Program-made: the position numbers and the translations under genes | Assembly (NCBI RefSeq): GCF_900128885.1 | Contig: NZ_FQTU01000001.1 | Location: 1 to 64,000, forward strand | Length of the DNA: 64,000 bases | From: Alkalibacter saccharofermentans DSM 14828 | GTDB lineage: Bacteria > Bacillota > Clostridia > Eubacteriales > Alkalibacteraceae | Direction of reading: 5' to 3' | Shown: piece after piece, positions 49,443 through 58,811 of the stretch | Position numbering within the stretch: the first letter of the stretch is position 1 | Layout: each line of letters starts with the position of its first letter | The notes under the pieces: model-generated | The model's input: only the letters and a program-made list of their open reading frames with translations | The model's database searches: none | What the model was told of the DNA's origin: nothing

Positions 49443-50321
49443 GTGAAAAGCATGACAGGTTTTGGAAAAGGCGAATACAGGGATGAGCAAATGGAGATAG
49501 CTGTTGAGCTTAAAACTATTAATCACAGATACAAGGACTTTTTCATAAGAATGCCTAGGCAGATTTCTTTTGCTGAAGATCTAGTCAGAAAGGAGATAGG
49601 AGAGGTTATTTCTAGAGGCAGAATCGAAGTAAATGTAAAAATGAATTCTTTCGATTTGGCAAATAAAAATATCAAACTCAATATGGAGTTAGCTAAAGCT
49701 TATATGAGTTGTTTAAAGGATTTGAAAACATCAGTTCCGGAAGTCACCGGAGAGTACTCACTATCGCTTGTATCCAGGTTTCCAGATGTCATATATTCTG
49801 AAGATAGCGAAGAAGACCCAGACGTGTTGTGGGGCAAAATAAAAAAAGCGCTCTCAGTAGCTTTGAAAAACGTTACAGACAGCAGAGAACGTGAAGGGGA
49901 GTCTCTTAAAAAGGATTTTTACAAGAGGCTTGAAATCATCGAGACTGAATTGGGAAAAATCAAGGAATTTGAGAGCCTGGTAGTGGATGAGTATAGAGAC
50001 AAACTTGAACAGAGAATAAAAGAATACACTCAAAATATTGAAATAGACCAGTCGAGATTATTGACTGAAGTTGCATACTATTCCGAAAAGGCTAATATAA
50101 CAGAAGAGACTACAAGGCTTAAAAGTCATATAGAGAGATTTAGAAAAATACTGGAAGAAGATGAGCCCGTTGGCAGAAAGCTTGATTTTTTGATTCAGGA
50201 ACTTCACAGAGAAATTAACACCATAGGATCGAAATCAAACCACATTGACATTTCAAATCTTGTGGTTGAGATTAAAAGTGAGATAGAAAAGATGCGGGAA
50301 CAAATACAAAATATTGAGTAA
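49443..50321 (+). CDS. YicC family protein, endoribonuclease-like
   Basis: 292 aa. The N terminus KSMTGFGKGEYRD is the YicC signature. The C-terminal DUF1732 domain has DEPVGRKLDFLIQELHREINTIGSKS. YicC-family proteins are reported to be RNases or RNase modulators. GTG 49443 is chosen because GGAGGG lies six bases upstream; it starts right after the dapF stop. gmk follows directly, whereas Bacillus has remA between them. Confidence 0.9.
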   Translation: MKSMTGFGKGEYRDEQMEIAVELKTINHRYKDFFIRMPRQISFAEDLVRKEIGEVISRGRIEVNVKMNSFDLANKNIKLNMELAKAYMSCLKDLKTSVPEVTGEYSLSLVSRFPDVIYSEDSEEDPDVLWGKIKKALSVALKNVTDSREREGESLKKDFYKRLEIIETELGKIKEFESLVVDEYRDKLEQRIKEYTQNIEIDQSRLLTEVAYYSEKANITEETTRLKSHIERFRKILEEDEPVGRKLDFLIQELHREINTIGSKSNHIDISNLVVEIKSEIEKMREQIQNIE

Positions 50322-50332
50322 TGGAGATAGAT

Positions 50333-50959
50333 ATGACTAGAAGTTTTTATGAGAGAGAGAAAGGGTTGTTGATCGTTATCTCCGGTCCTTCCGGGGCAGG
50401 AAAGGGAACGATCTGCAAGGAGCTGCTGAAACGACAGAAAAATTTAGAGATATCAGTTTCCGCTACTACTAGAGATCCGCGAAATGGGGAAATAGAGGGC
50501 AAGAACTATTGCTTTATAAACAAGGAAAGTTTCCTTGACATGATAGGCAATAATGAGTTTTTGGAGTATGCAAAAGTATACGACAATTATTATGGGACGC
50601 CAAAGAAGCGAGTCTTGGAAAAGATGGAGCAGGGAATTGATGTCATTTTGGAAATCGATATTCAAGGTGCGAGCCAGGTCAGGGCAAATTATCCGGAAGG
50701 GATATATATATTTATAGTACCACCTTCTTTAAAAGAGCTAAAAAAACGCATTACTGATAGAGGAACTGAAAATCAAGATCAGTTGGATAAAAGGATGAAT
50801 TGTGCCTACGAAGAAATCAGGAATGCCACAAAGTACAGTTATATAGTCATTAATGATACAGTTTCAGTTGCTGCAAACCAGGTTTCTGCTATCATTACCG
50901 CTGAAAAATGTAGATCTGAAAGACTGGAAAGTAAAATAGAAGAAATTTTAGGGAGGTAA
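50333..50959 (+). CDS. gmk: Guanylate kinase
   Basis: Phosphorylates GMP to GDP. About 208 aa. P-loop ISGPSGAGKGT is followed by the GMP-binding region SVSATTRDPRNGEIEGKNY and the lid with RITDRGTENQDQ. GGAG six bases upstream selects ATG 50333 over ATG 50321, which overlaps the yicC stop. rpoZ follows five bases later. Confidence 0.97.
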   Translation: MTRSFYEREKGLLIVISGPSGAGKGTICKELLKRQKNLEISVSATTRDPRNGEIEGKNYCFINKESFLDMIGNNEFLEYAKVYDNYYGTPKKRVLEKMEQGIDVILEIDIQGASQVRANYPEGIYIFIVPPSLKELKKRITDRGTENQDQLDKRMNCAYEEIRNATKYSYIVINDTVSVAANQVSAIITAEKCRSERLESKIEEILGR

Positions 50960-50964
50960 TCAGT

Positions 50965-51153
50965 ATGAGATATCCAGCATTAAATGATTTAATCGAACGA
51001 ACTAACAATAAATATTCATTGGTTATAATCGCAGCAAAAAGGGCAAGAAACATTGTGGAAAAGGACTTGTTCATTGAAGGACAAATCAGGAATCCGGTCA
51101 CTTTGGCCACTAGGGAAATAGCTGAAGACAGGTTGAAATTTCATTATAAGTAG
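50965..51153 (+). CDS. rpoZ: RNA polymerase omega subunit
   Basis: A 62-aa protein of the RpoZ family. RYPALNDLIERTNNKYSLVI and the signature AAKRARNI match the conserved omega core that latches the beta-prime subunit. Order gmk-rpoZ-priA is classic. RBS GGGAGGT. Confidence 0.95.
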   Translation: MRYPALNDLIERTNNKYSLVIIAAKRARNIVEKDLFIEGQIRNPVTLATREIAEDRLKFHYK

Positions 51154-51160
51154 TCACTCG

Positions 51161-51188
51161 GCAATGGCGATAGGCCGTTGCTTTTTTA
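51161..51188 (+). terminator. Terminator after rpoZ
   Basis: GCAATGGC (51161-51168) pairs with GCCGTTGC (51174-51181) with one G-U pair, loop GATAG, then seven T residues. Confidence 0.85.
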
Positions 51189-51209
51189 ATCTTTATGGGA
51201 GGATTGTTC

Positions 51210-53486
51210 ATGAAAATAGCCAAAGTTTATATAAATCAAACTAATTTTAGCATGGACAGGCCTTTTGACTATCTGATTGACAGAGAGATGGAATCTTTGA
51301 TTGCTGTGGGTCAAAGGGTCATGGTACCCTTTGGATACGGAAACAAGCCTCTAGACGGGGTGGTGGTGGACATTATTGATTTTAATGCTGGTGAAAGCAA
51401 TGGTTACAAGCTTAAAAAGGTTCTGGGAGTCGTTGAAAATTATCCAGTCATGAGCTGTGAGCAGTTAAAAGCCTGTGAGTGGCTGCAAAGCAATTATCAT
51501 GCTTTTTTTATGGATAATGTCAATGCATATTTTCCGGGGACGCTAAACATAAAGACAAAAAAAGATTCAGATCTTAAGACCCGGTTTTATTTGGATTTTA
51601 AGATTAAAGAAACTATTCAGTATAGTTTAGCTTGCGAGTACAGAGACTTAAGCCTAGACCAGGTGTTGGAACTGACGCCTAAAAATGCAATCAAACAGGC
51701 TGAGATTCTAAAATATCTCTACACTGGTCCAAAGACGAGGGAAGAGTTAAAAGAGGTGATCATAAACCCAAATCAGGCGATTAAATCTCTATTGACGAAA
51801 GGCATCCTTTTGGAAGCAGCAAATAAGGAATCATATGTACATCCGAAAAAACTTATTAAAAAGCCAGATCTTACACCGGATCAAAAAAATATTTTATCCG
51901 AATTTTCGAATTCTGTTGACAGGGTCAGCCTATTGCATGGAGTGACTGGAAGCGGGAAAACAGAAATTTACTTAAATATGATGGAAGAAGCCCTTGAACA
52001 GGGCGGAACCTGCCTTTATTTAGTGCCAGAAATTTCATTGACTCCTCAAACGATTAACAGGATAACGGAAAGGTTCGATCAAAAAGCTGCTGTAATCCAC
52101 AGTAGGATAAGCGATAAGGACAAAGTCAGGCAGTATTTGGAAATAGATAAAAAAGAAATCAAGATAATTATAGGTGCCAGATCTGCTGTTTTTTCTCCAT
52201 TTAGAGATCTGGGCCTGATAATAATAGATGAAGAGCATGAAAATACATACAAATCTCAAAACAGGCCCAGATATGATACGATTCCTCTGGCATGCAAGCT
52301 TGCTGAGTTTTTCAACGCCAAAGTCGTTTTAGGAAGTGCCACTCCATCAATGGTGTCATACTACAAGGCATCAATAGGAGCTTACAGGCTTTTAGAGCTT
52401 CCCAACAGGATAAACTGCATGGAGATGCCTCGAACAGAAATCGTGGACATGAGAGAAGAAATAAAGGATGGGAACAGGTCCTTTTTAAGCAAGGCATTGT
52501 ACAGCAGAATCAAGGATAGGCTGGATAAAGGTGAGCAAACCATTTTGTTCCTAAACAAAAGGGGATACTACAGTTTTGTATTCTGCAGGTCATGTGGATA
52601 TGTGATCAAATGCAAAAAATGCGATGTCGCAATGACATATCATGGAAAGACCAATAAAATGATTTGCCACTATTGCAATCATACCAGGTCTGTTGAAGAT
52701 ACCTGCCCTGAATGCAAGAGCAACAAGATCAAATATTCAGGCAGCGGAACGGAGAGAGTTCAGGCACTGCTCGAGAAGTACTTTCCGGCTGCAAGGGTCT
52801 TGAGAATGGATACAGACACCATGAAAAAGAAGGATTCTGTACAAAAAACTTTAGAGCTGTTTGCGGATAAAAAGGCAGATATACTTCTCGGCACTCAAAT
52901 GGTCACCAAGGGATTTGATTTTGAAAACGTCACGTTGGTAGGCGTTCTTCTCGCTGATCTTACACTAAATTTTCCCGATTACAGATCATCGGAAAGAACT
53001 TTTCAGCTCTTGACTCAAGTTGCAGGAAGAGCAGGAAGAGGCACTAAGCGGGGGGAAGTGGTTATACAGACTTACGATCCTGGCAATTATGTAATAAACC
53101 ATGCAAAGTGCCACGACTACAAGGGCTTTTACGATAAAGAGATCTCTTTCCGGAAAACTCACGAATACCCGCCTTTCTCAAGACTTTTTTACGTTGGCTT
53201 CGCGGGTGATGACATGAAAAGCGTAAAAAAAGATTGCGAATCATATCACAGACAGATTAAGGTGGAGCTAGAAAAAAGAAATCAAAATATCTTGATAAAA
53301 GACGTTTATCCTCCCAGCCCATCAGGAATAATTAGAATAAACAACAGATATAGGTACTATATCTTAATTAAGACAAGCAGAATTAAAGAATTTAATGATA
53401 TAATCAGAGCAGTGAATTTTTCAGATGAAACAAAAAAAATAAAATCGACAATGATCGTGGATGTAAATCCAAATGCAGTGTTTTAA
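51210..53486 (+). CDS. priA: Primosomal protein N' (replication restart helicase PriA)
   Basis: 3'-5' helicase that reloads the replisome at stalled forks. About 758 aa. The N-terminal DNA-binding domain has FDYLIDREM and VMVPFGYGNKPLDGVVV. Helicase motif I GVTGSGKTEIY is followed by DEEHENTYKSQ and GSATPSM. A paired zinc module shows CRSCGYVIKCKKC and CHYCNHTRSVEDTCPEC, then QVAGRAGRG. ATG 51210 follows GGGAGGA by six bases; ATG 51195 is upstream of that site. Confidence 0.96.
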   Translation: MKIAKVYINQTNFSMDRPFDYLIDREMESLIAVGQRVMVPFGYGNKPLDGVVVDIIDFNAGESNGYKLKKVLGVVENYPVMSCEQLKACEWLQSNYHAFFMDNVNAYFPGTLNIKTKKDSDLKTRFYLDFKIKETIQYSLACEYRDLSLDQVLELTPKNAIKQAEILKYLYTGPKTREELKEVIINPNQAIKSLLTKGILLEAANKESYVHPKKLIKKPDLTPDQKNILSEFSNSVDRVSLLHGVTGSGKTEIYLNMMEEALEQGGTCLYLVPEISLTPQTINRITERFDQKAAVIHSRISDKDKVRQYLEIDKKEIKIIIGARSAVFSPFRDLGLIIIDEEHENTYKSQNRPRYDTIPLACKLAEFFNAKVVLGSATPSMVSYYKASIGAYRLLELPNRINCMEMPRTEIVDMREEIKDGNRSFLSKALYSRIKDRLDKGEQTILFLNKRGYYSFVFCRSCGYVIKCKKCDVAMTYHGKTNKMICHYCNHTRSVEDTCPECKSNKIKYSGSGTERVQALLEKYFPAARVLRMDTDTMKKKDSVQKTLELFADKKADILLGTQMVTKGFDFENVTLVGVLLADLTLNFPDYRSSERTFQLLTQVAGRAGRGTKRGEVVIQTYDPGNYVINHAKCHDYKGFYDKEISFRKTHEYPPFSRLFYVGFAGDDMKSVKKDCESYHRQIKVELEKRNQNILIKDVYPPSPSGIIRINNRYRYYILIKTSRIKEFNDIIRAVNFSDETKKIKSTMIVDVNPNAVF

Positions 53487-53503
53487 GTAGAGGAGGCTCA
53501 AAT

Positions 53504-53971
53504 ATGGCTTTAAGAACCATTAGAGAAGATGGTGATCCGGTTTTGAGAAAAAAGGCAAGAAGAATAAATGAAATAACTGATAGAATAATCACCTTGAGAG
53601 ATGATATGATAGAGACTATGTACGAAGCAGACGGCGTAGGACTGGCGGCAAACCAAGTAGGGATCCTCAGAAGGATCGTAGTCATTGACATAGGCGATGG
53701 TCCAATAACTATGATAAACCCTGAAATATTTGACGAAGAGGGATGTCAAAGAGCCGCAGAAGGCTGCTTGAGCTTGCCGGGAGTGTCCGGGCAGGTGGAA
53801 AGACCGGAAACCCTCAAGGTGAAATTTACCGATATCGACGGTACAGAGAAATCGCTGACGGCGGAGGGCATGCTTGCAAGGGCTATTTGTCACGAAGTTG
53901 ATCACCTTGATGGAATTTTGTTTACAGACAGAGCCGATGAGGAGACTTTAAAGGAGGATACTGATTCATGA
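53504..53971 (+). CDS. def: Peptide deformylase
   Basis: Removes the N-formyl group from nascent chains. 155 aa. The three motifs are GVGLAANQVG, EGCLSLPG (metal Cys) and CHEVDHLDG (HExxH-type metal site). The stop overlaps the fmt start in ATGA. Confidence 0.97.
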   Translation: MALRTIREDGDPVLRKKARRINEITDRIITLRDDMIETMYEADGVGLAANQVGILRRIVVIDIGDGPITMINPEIFDEEGCQRAAEGCLSLPGVSGQVERPETLKVKFTDIDGTEKSLTAEGMLARAICHEVDHLDGILFTDRADEETLKEDTDS

Positions 53972-54909
53972 ATATAGTGTTTATGGGTACTCCCGAATTT
54001 GCGGTTAGCTCTTTAAACAAACTCATCGATTCGGATTTTGTAATCAGTGCCGTTGTGACTCAACCTGACCGACCAAATTCAAGAGGTAAAAAAGTAAATT
54101 TTTCACCTGTCAAACAGACAGCTTTTGATAATGGGCTGCAGGTGCTGCAACCGGAAAAAATCAAGGATGCGTCTTTTATAGAAAAGCTTAGATCGTATAA
54201 TCCCGATTACATAGTTGTAGTAGCTTATGGAAGGATCCTGCCAAAGGAGATACTTCAGATACCGAAAATTGCCTGCATTAACCTTCACGCATCGCTGCTT
54301 CCTAAATACAGGGGGGCGGCTCCGATTCATTGGGCGGTTATCGACGGTGAAAAAAAATCCGGCGCGACCACTATGTTAATGGATACGGGCATGGATACAG
54401 GAGATATGCTTTATAAATTCGAGGTAGAAATATCCAACGAGATGACTACAGGGGAGCTTCACGACATCCTTGCAAGAAAGGGAGCGGATCTTCTTATTGA
54501 CACCTTAAGGGATTACCCAGAAGGAATCATAACACCTGTCAAGCAAGATGATGAAGAGGCGACTTACACAAAGATGATAGACAGAGACACGGGTAAAATC
54601 GACTGGGACAGTCCTTCTGCGGCAATACACAATTTAATAAGGGGCACGCATCCTTATCCCGGTGCATACAGCTTTTTGGAAGGAAACAGAGTCAAGCTGT
54701 CAACCTCCAGGCTCACGGTCTTGGCATCAACGGATGCCGTACCGGGGACAATAGTGAATGAGGGGGATGAAGGTATTGTCGTTAAAACGGCAGACGGGGT
54801 CTTGTTGATTAGAGAGCTGCAGTTTCCCGGCAAGAAGAGGATGAAGGTTTCGGATTATATAAGGGGAAATGGCAGTCTGATAGGCAAGCGGTTTTCAACC
54901 TTAAGTTAA
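53968..54909 (+). CDS. fmt: Methionyl-tRNA formyltransferase
   Basis: Formylates initiator Met-tRNA with 10-formyl-THF. The 313-aa protein has FMGTPEFAVSSL at the start and the catalytic region NLHASLLPKYRGAAPIHWA with Asn/His. ATTMLMDTGMDTGDML supplies the catalytic Asp. The C-terminal OB domain begins near 205. It is translationally coupled to def by a 4-base overlap. Confidence 0.97.
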   Translation: MNIVFMGTPEFAVSSLNKLIDSDFVISAVVTQPDRPNSRGKKVNFSPVKQTAFDNGLQVLQPEKIKDASFIEKLRSYNPDYIVVVAYGRILPKEILQIPKIACINLHASLLPKYRGAAPIHWAVIDGEKKSGATTMLMDTGMDTGDMLYKFEVEISNEMTTGELHDILARKGADLLIDTLRDYPEGIITPVKQDDEEATYTKMIDRDTGKIDWDSPSAAIHNLIRGTHPYPGAYSFLEGNRVKLSTSRLTVLASTDAVPGTIVNEGDEGIVVKTADGVLLIRELQFPGKKRMKVSDYIRGNGSLIGKRFSTLS

Positions 54910-54960
54910 AATTAAGCTACCGAATGTAAACTTTAGTTAAAAAGATATGGAGGGGTCAAA

Positions 54961-55650
54961 ATGTATTTTCCATTTTTATTTGAGCCTACAATGTTGATAT
55001 TGATTCCCGGAATCATAATTGCCGCTTATGCCCAAAACAAGGTAAGCGGAACATACAATAGATATTTACGAGTGCCGAGCACAAGGGGGCTTACCGGAGC
55101 TCAAACAGCGCGAAACATGTTGGATGCCAACGGACTTTACAACGTCAATATAGAATTGGTGGGTGGAAAGCTATCCGACCATTATGACCCGCGAAAAAGA
55201 GTTTTGCGTCTGTCAAATGAAGTGTATAACGGAAGAAGCGTAGCTGCTGTGGGCATCGCCGCTCATGAAGTGGGTCATGCCATACAGCATCAAGAGGCGT
55301 ATGCGCCACTTAAATTCAGAAATGCGATATTTCCTGTCGTCAGTTTCGCATCTAGCATAGCCTGGTTTTTGTTTTTCATAGGATTTTTATTCCAAGCTAT
55401 GCAGCTTATGAACATAGGAATAATCTTCTTTGCCGGATCCGTCGTATTCAACATGGTGACTTTGCCGGTTGAATTCAATGCCAGCAAGAGAGCCATAGCC
55501 CAGTTGTCTGCTAACGGACTTGTCATCAGAGAAGAATCGGTGGGGGTCAAGAAAGTTCTTGATGCGGCTGCCTTGACTTATGTAGCAGCGCTGCTGGTAT
55601 CATTGCTGCAGCTGGTAAGACTTGTGGTTTTGAGAGGTTCAAGAGACTGA
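54961..55650 (+). CDS. YugP family zinc metallopeptidase (membrane-embedded)
   Basis: A 229-aa protein with N-terminal hydrophobic segment (about 8-25) and the zinc motif HEVGHAIQH near residue 102. Two or three further membrane helices follow (about 122-140, 146-165, 205-222). VPSTRGLTGAQTARNML and LRLSNEVYNGRSVAAVGIAAHE are typical of the YugP/DUF2 family. The substrate is unknown. It sits between fmt and rsmB, a common clostridial arrangement. RBS GGAGGGG. Confidence 0.92.
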   Translation: MYFPFLFEPTMLILIPGIIIAAYAQNKVSGTYNRYLRVPSTRGLTGAQTARNMLDANGLYNVNIELVGGKLSDHYDPRKRVLRLSNEVYNGRSVAAVGIAAHEVGHAIQHQEAYAPLKFRNAIFPVVSFASSIAWFLFFIGFLFQAMQLMNIGIIFFAGSVVFNMVTLPVEFNASKRAIAQLSANGLVIREESVGVKKVLDAAALTYVAALLVSLLQLVRLVVLRGSRD

Positions 55651-56990
55651 TGAATAATAATGATAAAATTAAAAATCCCAGGGAAGTAGCCATAAACGTA
55701 TTGCATGAGGTTGAATACAAAGATGCGTATACAAACTTGGCATTAAAGAAGTGGTTGTCAAAAGCGGCTTTGTCTAATAACGACGTTGCTTTGGCAACTT
55801 CTCTTGTTTATGGAACTGAAAAAAACAAACTGCACATAGATTCAATAATATCCTCTTTAAGCAAAACCCCCTTGAAAAAAATATCGCCATGGATATTAAT
55901 AGTTCTAAGGGTAGGGATTTACCAGATGTACTTTCTTGACAAGGTACCCACATTTGCAGCGGTAAATGAAGGGGTTAAGCTTGGTAAAAGGTACGAAAGT
56001 GCCAAAGCAGGTGGATTTGTGAACGGAGTTTTAAGAAGTGCAGAGAGGAATATGGAGAGCATTAAAGCCAAGGAAAATCCGGATTACGTAAAACTATCGG
56101 TTCCGAATTGGCTTTTAAAGCTGATGACCAAATATTACGGTTACGATTTTGCCATGGATTTCTTTAAGGCATCACTTGGGGTTTCTCCTCTGACCATACG
56201 TGTAAACACTTTGAAGGTGGATGCAGATGAATTAATCGGGATTTTAAAAAATGAAGGTGTTGCGGCTGAAAAAAGCAATTTTTCACCAGAATGCCTTGTT
56301 ACAAAGGGGCTTACCAATATCGGGGGTCTAAAAAGCCATGATCAGGGTCTGTATTTCGTACAGGATGAAGGGGCCATGTTAAGTGTTGAGGCATTGGAGG
56401 TAAAACTCGGGAACTCAGTTTTAGACATGTGCGCAGCCCCGGGAGGCAAGACGACCCACATAGCTCAAAAGCTTGAAAATGCCGGCAGCGTCACAGCTAG
56501 GGATATACACAGCCACAAGATGCTTCTGATAGAAAAAAACATCCACAGGCTCGGTTTGGACAATGTAAAAAGCGAGATAAAAGATGGATTGAATCTGGAT
56601 GAATCTGATTTAGGAAAGTATGACAGGGTTTTACTTGATGCTCCATGTTCGGGACTTGGCATAATAAGACGAAAGCCTGATATAAAATACAAGCTCAGCC
56701 CCCAAAAGATTCATGAAATCGTGCAGATACAAAAGCGTCTGATTTTAAATGCTTTCGATTCTTTGTCACCAGGTGGATATCTTGTTTATACTACTTGCAC
56801 CGTGAATCCAAGGGAAAACGAAGAGGTCGTGGATTATCTGCTTAAGAACAGGGAACGCGCTTTTGTAGACGACAAATTGCCTGAAGACATCTTTAGGGAT
56901 ATAATAGACGAAGCTGGATATGTAAAACTTTATCCAAATGTCCATGGAACGGACGGCTTTTTCATCGTCAGGATAGGTATTGAAAATTAA
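55650..56990 (+). CDS. rsmB: 16S rRNA (cytosine-C5) methyltransferase RsmB
   Basis: Methylates C967 (E. coli numbering) of 16S rRNA. 446 aa. The N-terminal NusB-like RNA-binding domain (about 8-135) precedes the Rossmann methyltransferase. SAM motif I is VLDMCAAPGGKTTH. The catalytic cysteines lie in DAPCSGLG (motif IV) and VYTTCTV (motif VI). The start overlaps the upstream stop by one base. Confidence 0.96.
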   Translation: MNNNDKIKNPREVAINVLHEVEYKDAYTNLALKKWLSKAALSNNDVALATSLVYGTEKNKLHIDSIISSLSKTPLKKISPWILIVLRVGIYQMYFLDKVPTFAAVNEGVKLGKRYESAKAGGFVNGVLRSAERNMESIKAKENPDYVKLSVPNWLLKLMTKYYGYDFAMDFFKASLGVSPLTIRVNTLKVDADELIGILKNEGVAAEKSNFSPECLVTKGLTNIGGLKSHDQGLYFVQDEGAMLSVEALEVKLGNSVLDMCAAPGGKTTHIAQKLENAGSVTARDIHSHKMLLIEKNIHRLGLDNVKSEIKDGLNLDESDLGKYDRVLLDAPCSGLGIIRRKPDIKYKLSPQKIHEIVQIQKRLILNAFDSLSPGGYLVYTTCTVNPRENEEVVDYLLKNRERAFVDDKLPEDIFRDIIDEAGYVKLYPNVHGTDGFFIVRIGIEN

Positions 56991-57030
56991 AACGGTTTAT
57001 GAAATCAGTTCAATCAAGCAGGTGGTATTA

Positions 57031-58059
57031 ATGAAAAATTTATTAGATTTAACAAAAGACGAATTGAGAAAAGAGATGGAATCCATTGGCATGAAGTCCT
57101 TTAAAGGAAATCAGGTCTTCAAATGGATTTATTCAGGAATAAACACAATAGATGATATGAAGAACATATCCAACAGCCACAAAGACATGATCAAAAACAA
57201 TTACGAATTGAAGCGAATAAGCTTGGTAAAAAAGTATGAAGATGTAAAGGATGGTACAAAAAAATACTTGTTTAGCCTCCAAGACAACAATATAATAGAA
57301 ACGGTACTTATGAAATACAAATACGGCTATACTCTATGCATATCCTCTCAAGCTGGATGCAGAATGGGGTGCGAGTTTTGTGCTTCCACAATAGACGGGC
57401 TGGAAAGAAATCTAACGGTCGGTGAAATGACTGACCAAATAATGAGCGTGGAACAGCTTGAAGGCGTCAGAATATCAAATATAGTGGTAATGGGAAGTGG
57501 AGAGCCGTTGGACAACTTTGATAATACCGTTAAGTTTATAAAAGTTGCGAACGATCCTGACGGCCTTAATAAAGGACAGCGGCATTTAAGCATCTCAACT
57601 TGTGGCTTGGTACCTGAAATCTACAAGTTGGCAGATTTATCCCTCCAAATAAACCTGTCGGTATCCCTTCATGCACCTAATGACGATTTGCGTCGTCAAC
57701 TCATGCCGATAGCCAAGAAGTATTCTCTAAACGAGCTGATGAAGGCTTGTAGGTACTATTATGAAAAAACAAATAGGAAAATAACATTTGAGTATGCTAT
57801 GATAAGTAGAGTCAACGACACCGCTGAATGCGCGAGAATGCTCGCGGGACTTTTAAAAGACATGGAAAACGTCATGGTAAATTTAATACCGATGAATGAA
57901 ATTGATGAAAGAGACTACAAAAAAAGCGCTGATTCTTCTGTTGAGCAGTTCAGCAGCATACTAAGCAAAGAAAATATCAGTCATACTGTAAGAAGAAAAC
58001 TCGGAACTGAAATTGAAGCTGCATGCGGGCAGCTTAGACGGGGACATAAAAATCCGTAA
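57031..58059 (+). CDS. rlmN: Dual-specificity 23S rRNA/tRNA adenine-C2 methyltransferase RlmN
   Basis: Radical SAM enzyme making m2A2503 in 23S rRNA and m2A37 in tRNA. About 342 aa. The SAM cluster motif is Cys-x3-Cys-x2-Cys in CRMGCEFCAST. VMGSGEPLDN and STCGLVPEIYKLAD lie in the barrel. The methylated-Cys region is near the C terminus (RRKLGTEIEAACGQLR). ATG 57031 has AGGTGG upstream; the longer frame from 56980 starts within rsmB. Confidence 0.96.
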   Translation: MKNLLDLTKDELRKEMESIGMKSFKGNQVFKWIYSGINTIDDMKNISNSHKDMIKNNYELKRISLVKKYEDVKDGTKKYLFSLQDNNIIETVLMKYKYGYTLCISSQAGCRMGCEFCASTIDGLERNLTVGEMTDQIMSVEQLEGVRISNIVVMGSGEPLDNFDNTVKFIKVANDPDGLNKGQRHLSISTCGLVPEIYKLADLSLQINLSVSLHAPNDDLRRQLMPIAKKYSLNELMKACRYYYEKTNRKITFEYAMISRVNDTAECARMLAGLLKDMENVMVNLIPMNEIDERDYKKSADSSVEQFSSILSKENISHTVRRKLGTEIEAACGQLRRGHKNP

Positions 58060-58070
58060 GGGGTGTTAAT

Positions 58071-58811
58071 ATGGAAACAGGTCATGGGAGTCATATAGGC
58101 AGGCTAAGAAGAATAAATCAGGATTCCTACACGCTAGGGAAAACAAAGGATGGTGCCGCGTACTTTGCGGTTGCAGACGGTCTTGGTGGTCACAAAGGCG
58201 GCGAGATAGCAAGCAGGATGCTAATCGATGAGTTGGATGAGTTCTTAACAGGCTTTGATGCCTCGAAGTCAGTTGCTGAGGGTAAAATCCAAGAAACATT
58301 AAAAGATAGGATTAAAATCTTAAACAGCCATATAATGAGAAAAGGCCGTGATGACGAAAGCTTGACCGGCATGGGATCAACTCTGACATTTTGCTTATTG
58401 TCCGGGGGTGAAGCCCACGTATTCCATGTGGGTGACAGCAGGCTATACAGGATAGGTAATAATATTATCGAGAAAGTCACTAAAGATCATTCATATGTGG
58501 AGGAACTTATTGATTCGGGGGAAATTACCAGGGACGAGGCAGAGCATCATCCCAATAAAAACCTATTGACAAGGGCAGTAGGCACCGATGAGAGTTTAAA
58601 GGTAGATTATGTCAAATTTCAATTAAGAAAAGAAGACATAGTTCTTATATGCAGCGATGGACTCACAAATTACGCCTCTGAAGAGGAAATAAAACATATA
58701 GTATTAAACAACACTAGCAGTCAAGCAGTTTCAAAAATGATTCAAACCGCCAACGATAATGGCGGAGGAGACAATATAACTGCGATTGTATTTAAACCGG
58801 AGGTGTATTGA
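58071..58811 (+). CDS. stp: PP2C-type Ser/Thr protein phosphatase Stp/PrpC
   Basis: Reverses phosphorylation by PrkC. 246 aa. Metal-binding motifs are RRINQDSY, AVADGLGGHKGGEIAS, HVGDSRLYRI and CSDGLTN, and GGGDNITAIV is at the end. The stop overlaps the prkC start, giving a coupled phosphatase/kinase pair. Confidence 0.96.
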   Translation: METGHGSHIGRLRRINQDSYTLGKTKDGAAYFAVADGLGGHKGGEIASRMLIDELDEFLTGFDASKSVAEGKIQETLKDRIKILNSHIMRKGRDDESLTGMGSTLTFCLLSGGEAHVFHVGDSRLYRIGNNIIEKVTKDHSYVEELIDSGEITRDEAEHHPNKNLLTRAVGTDESLKVDYVKFQLRKEDIVLICSDGLTNYASEEEIKHIVLNNTSSQAVSKMIQTANDNGGGDNITAIVFKPEVY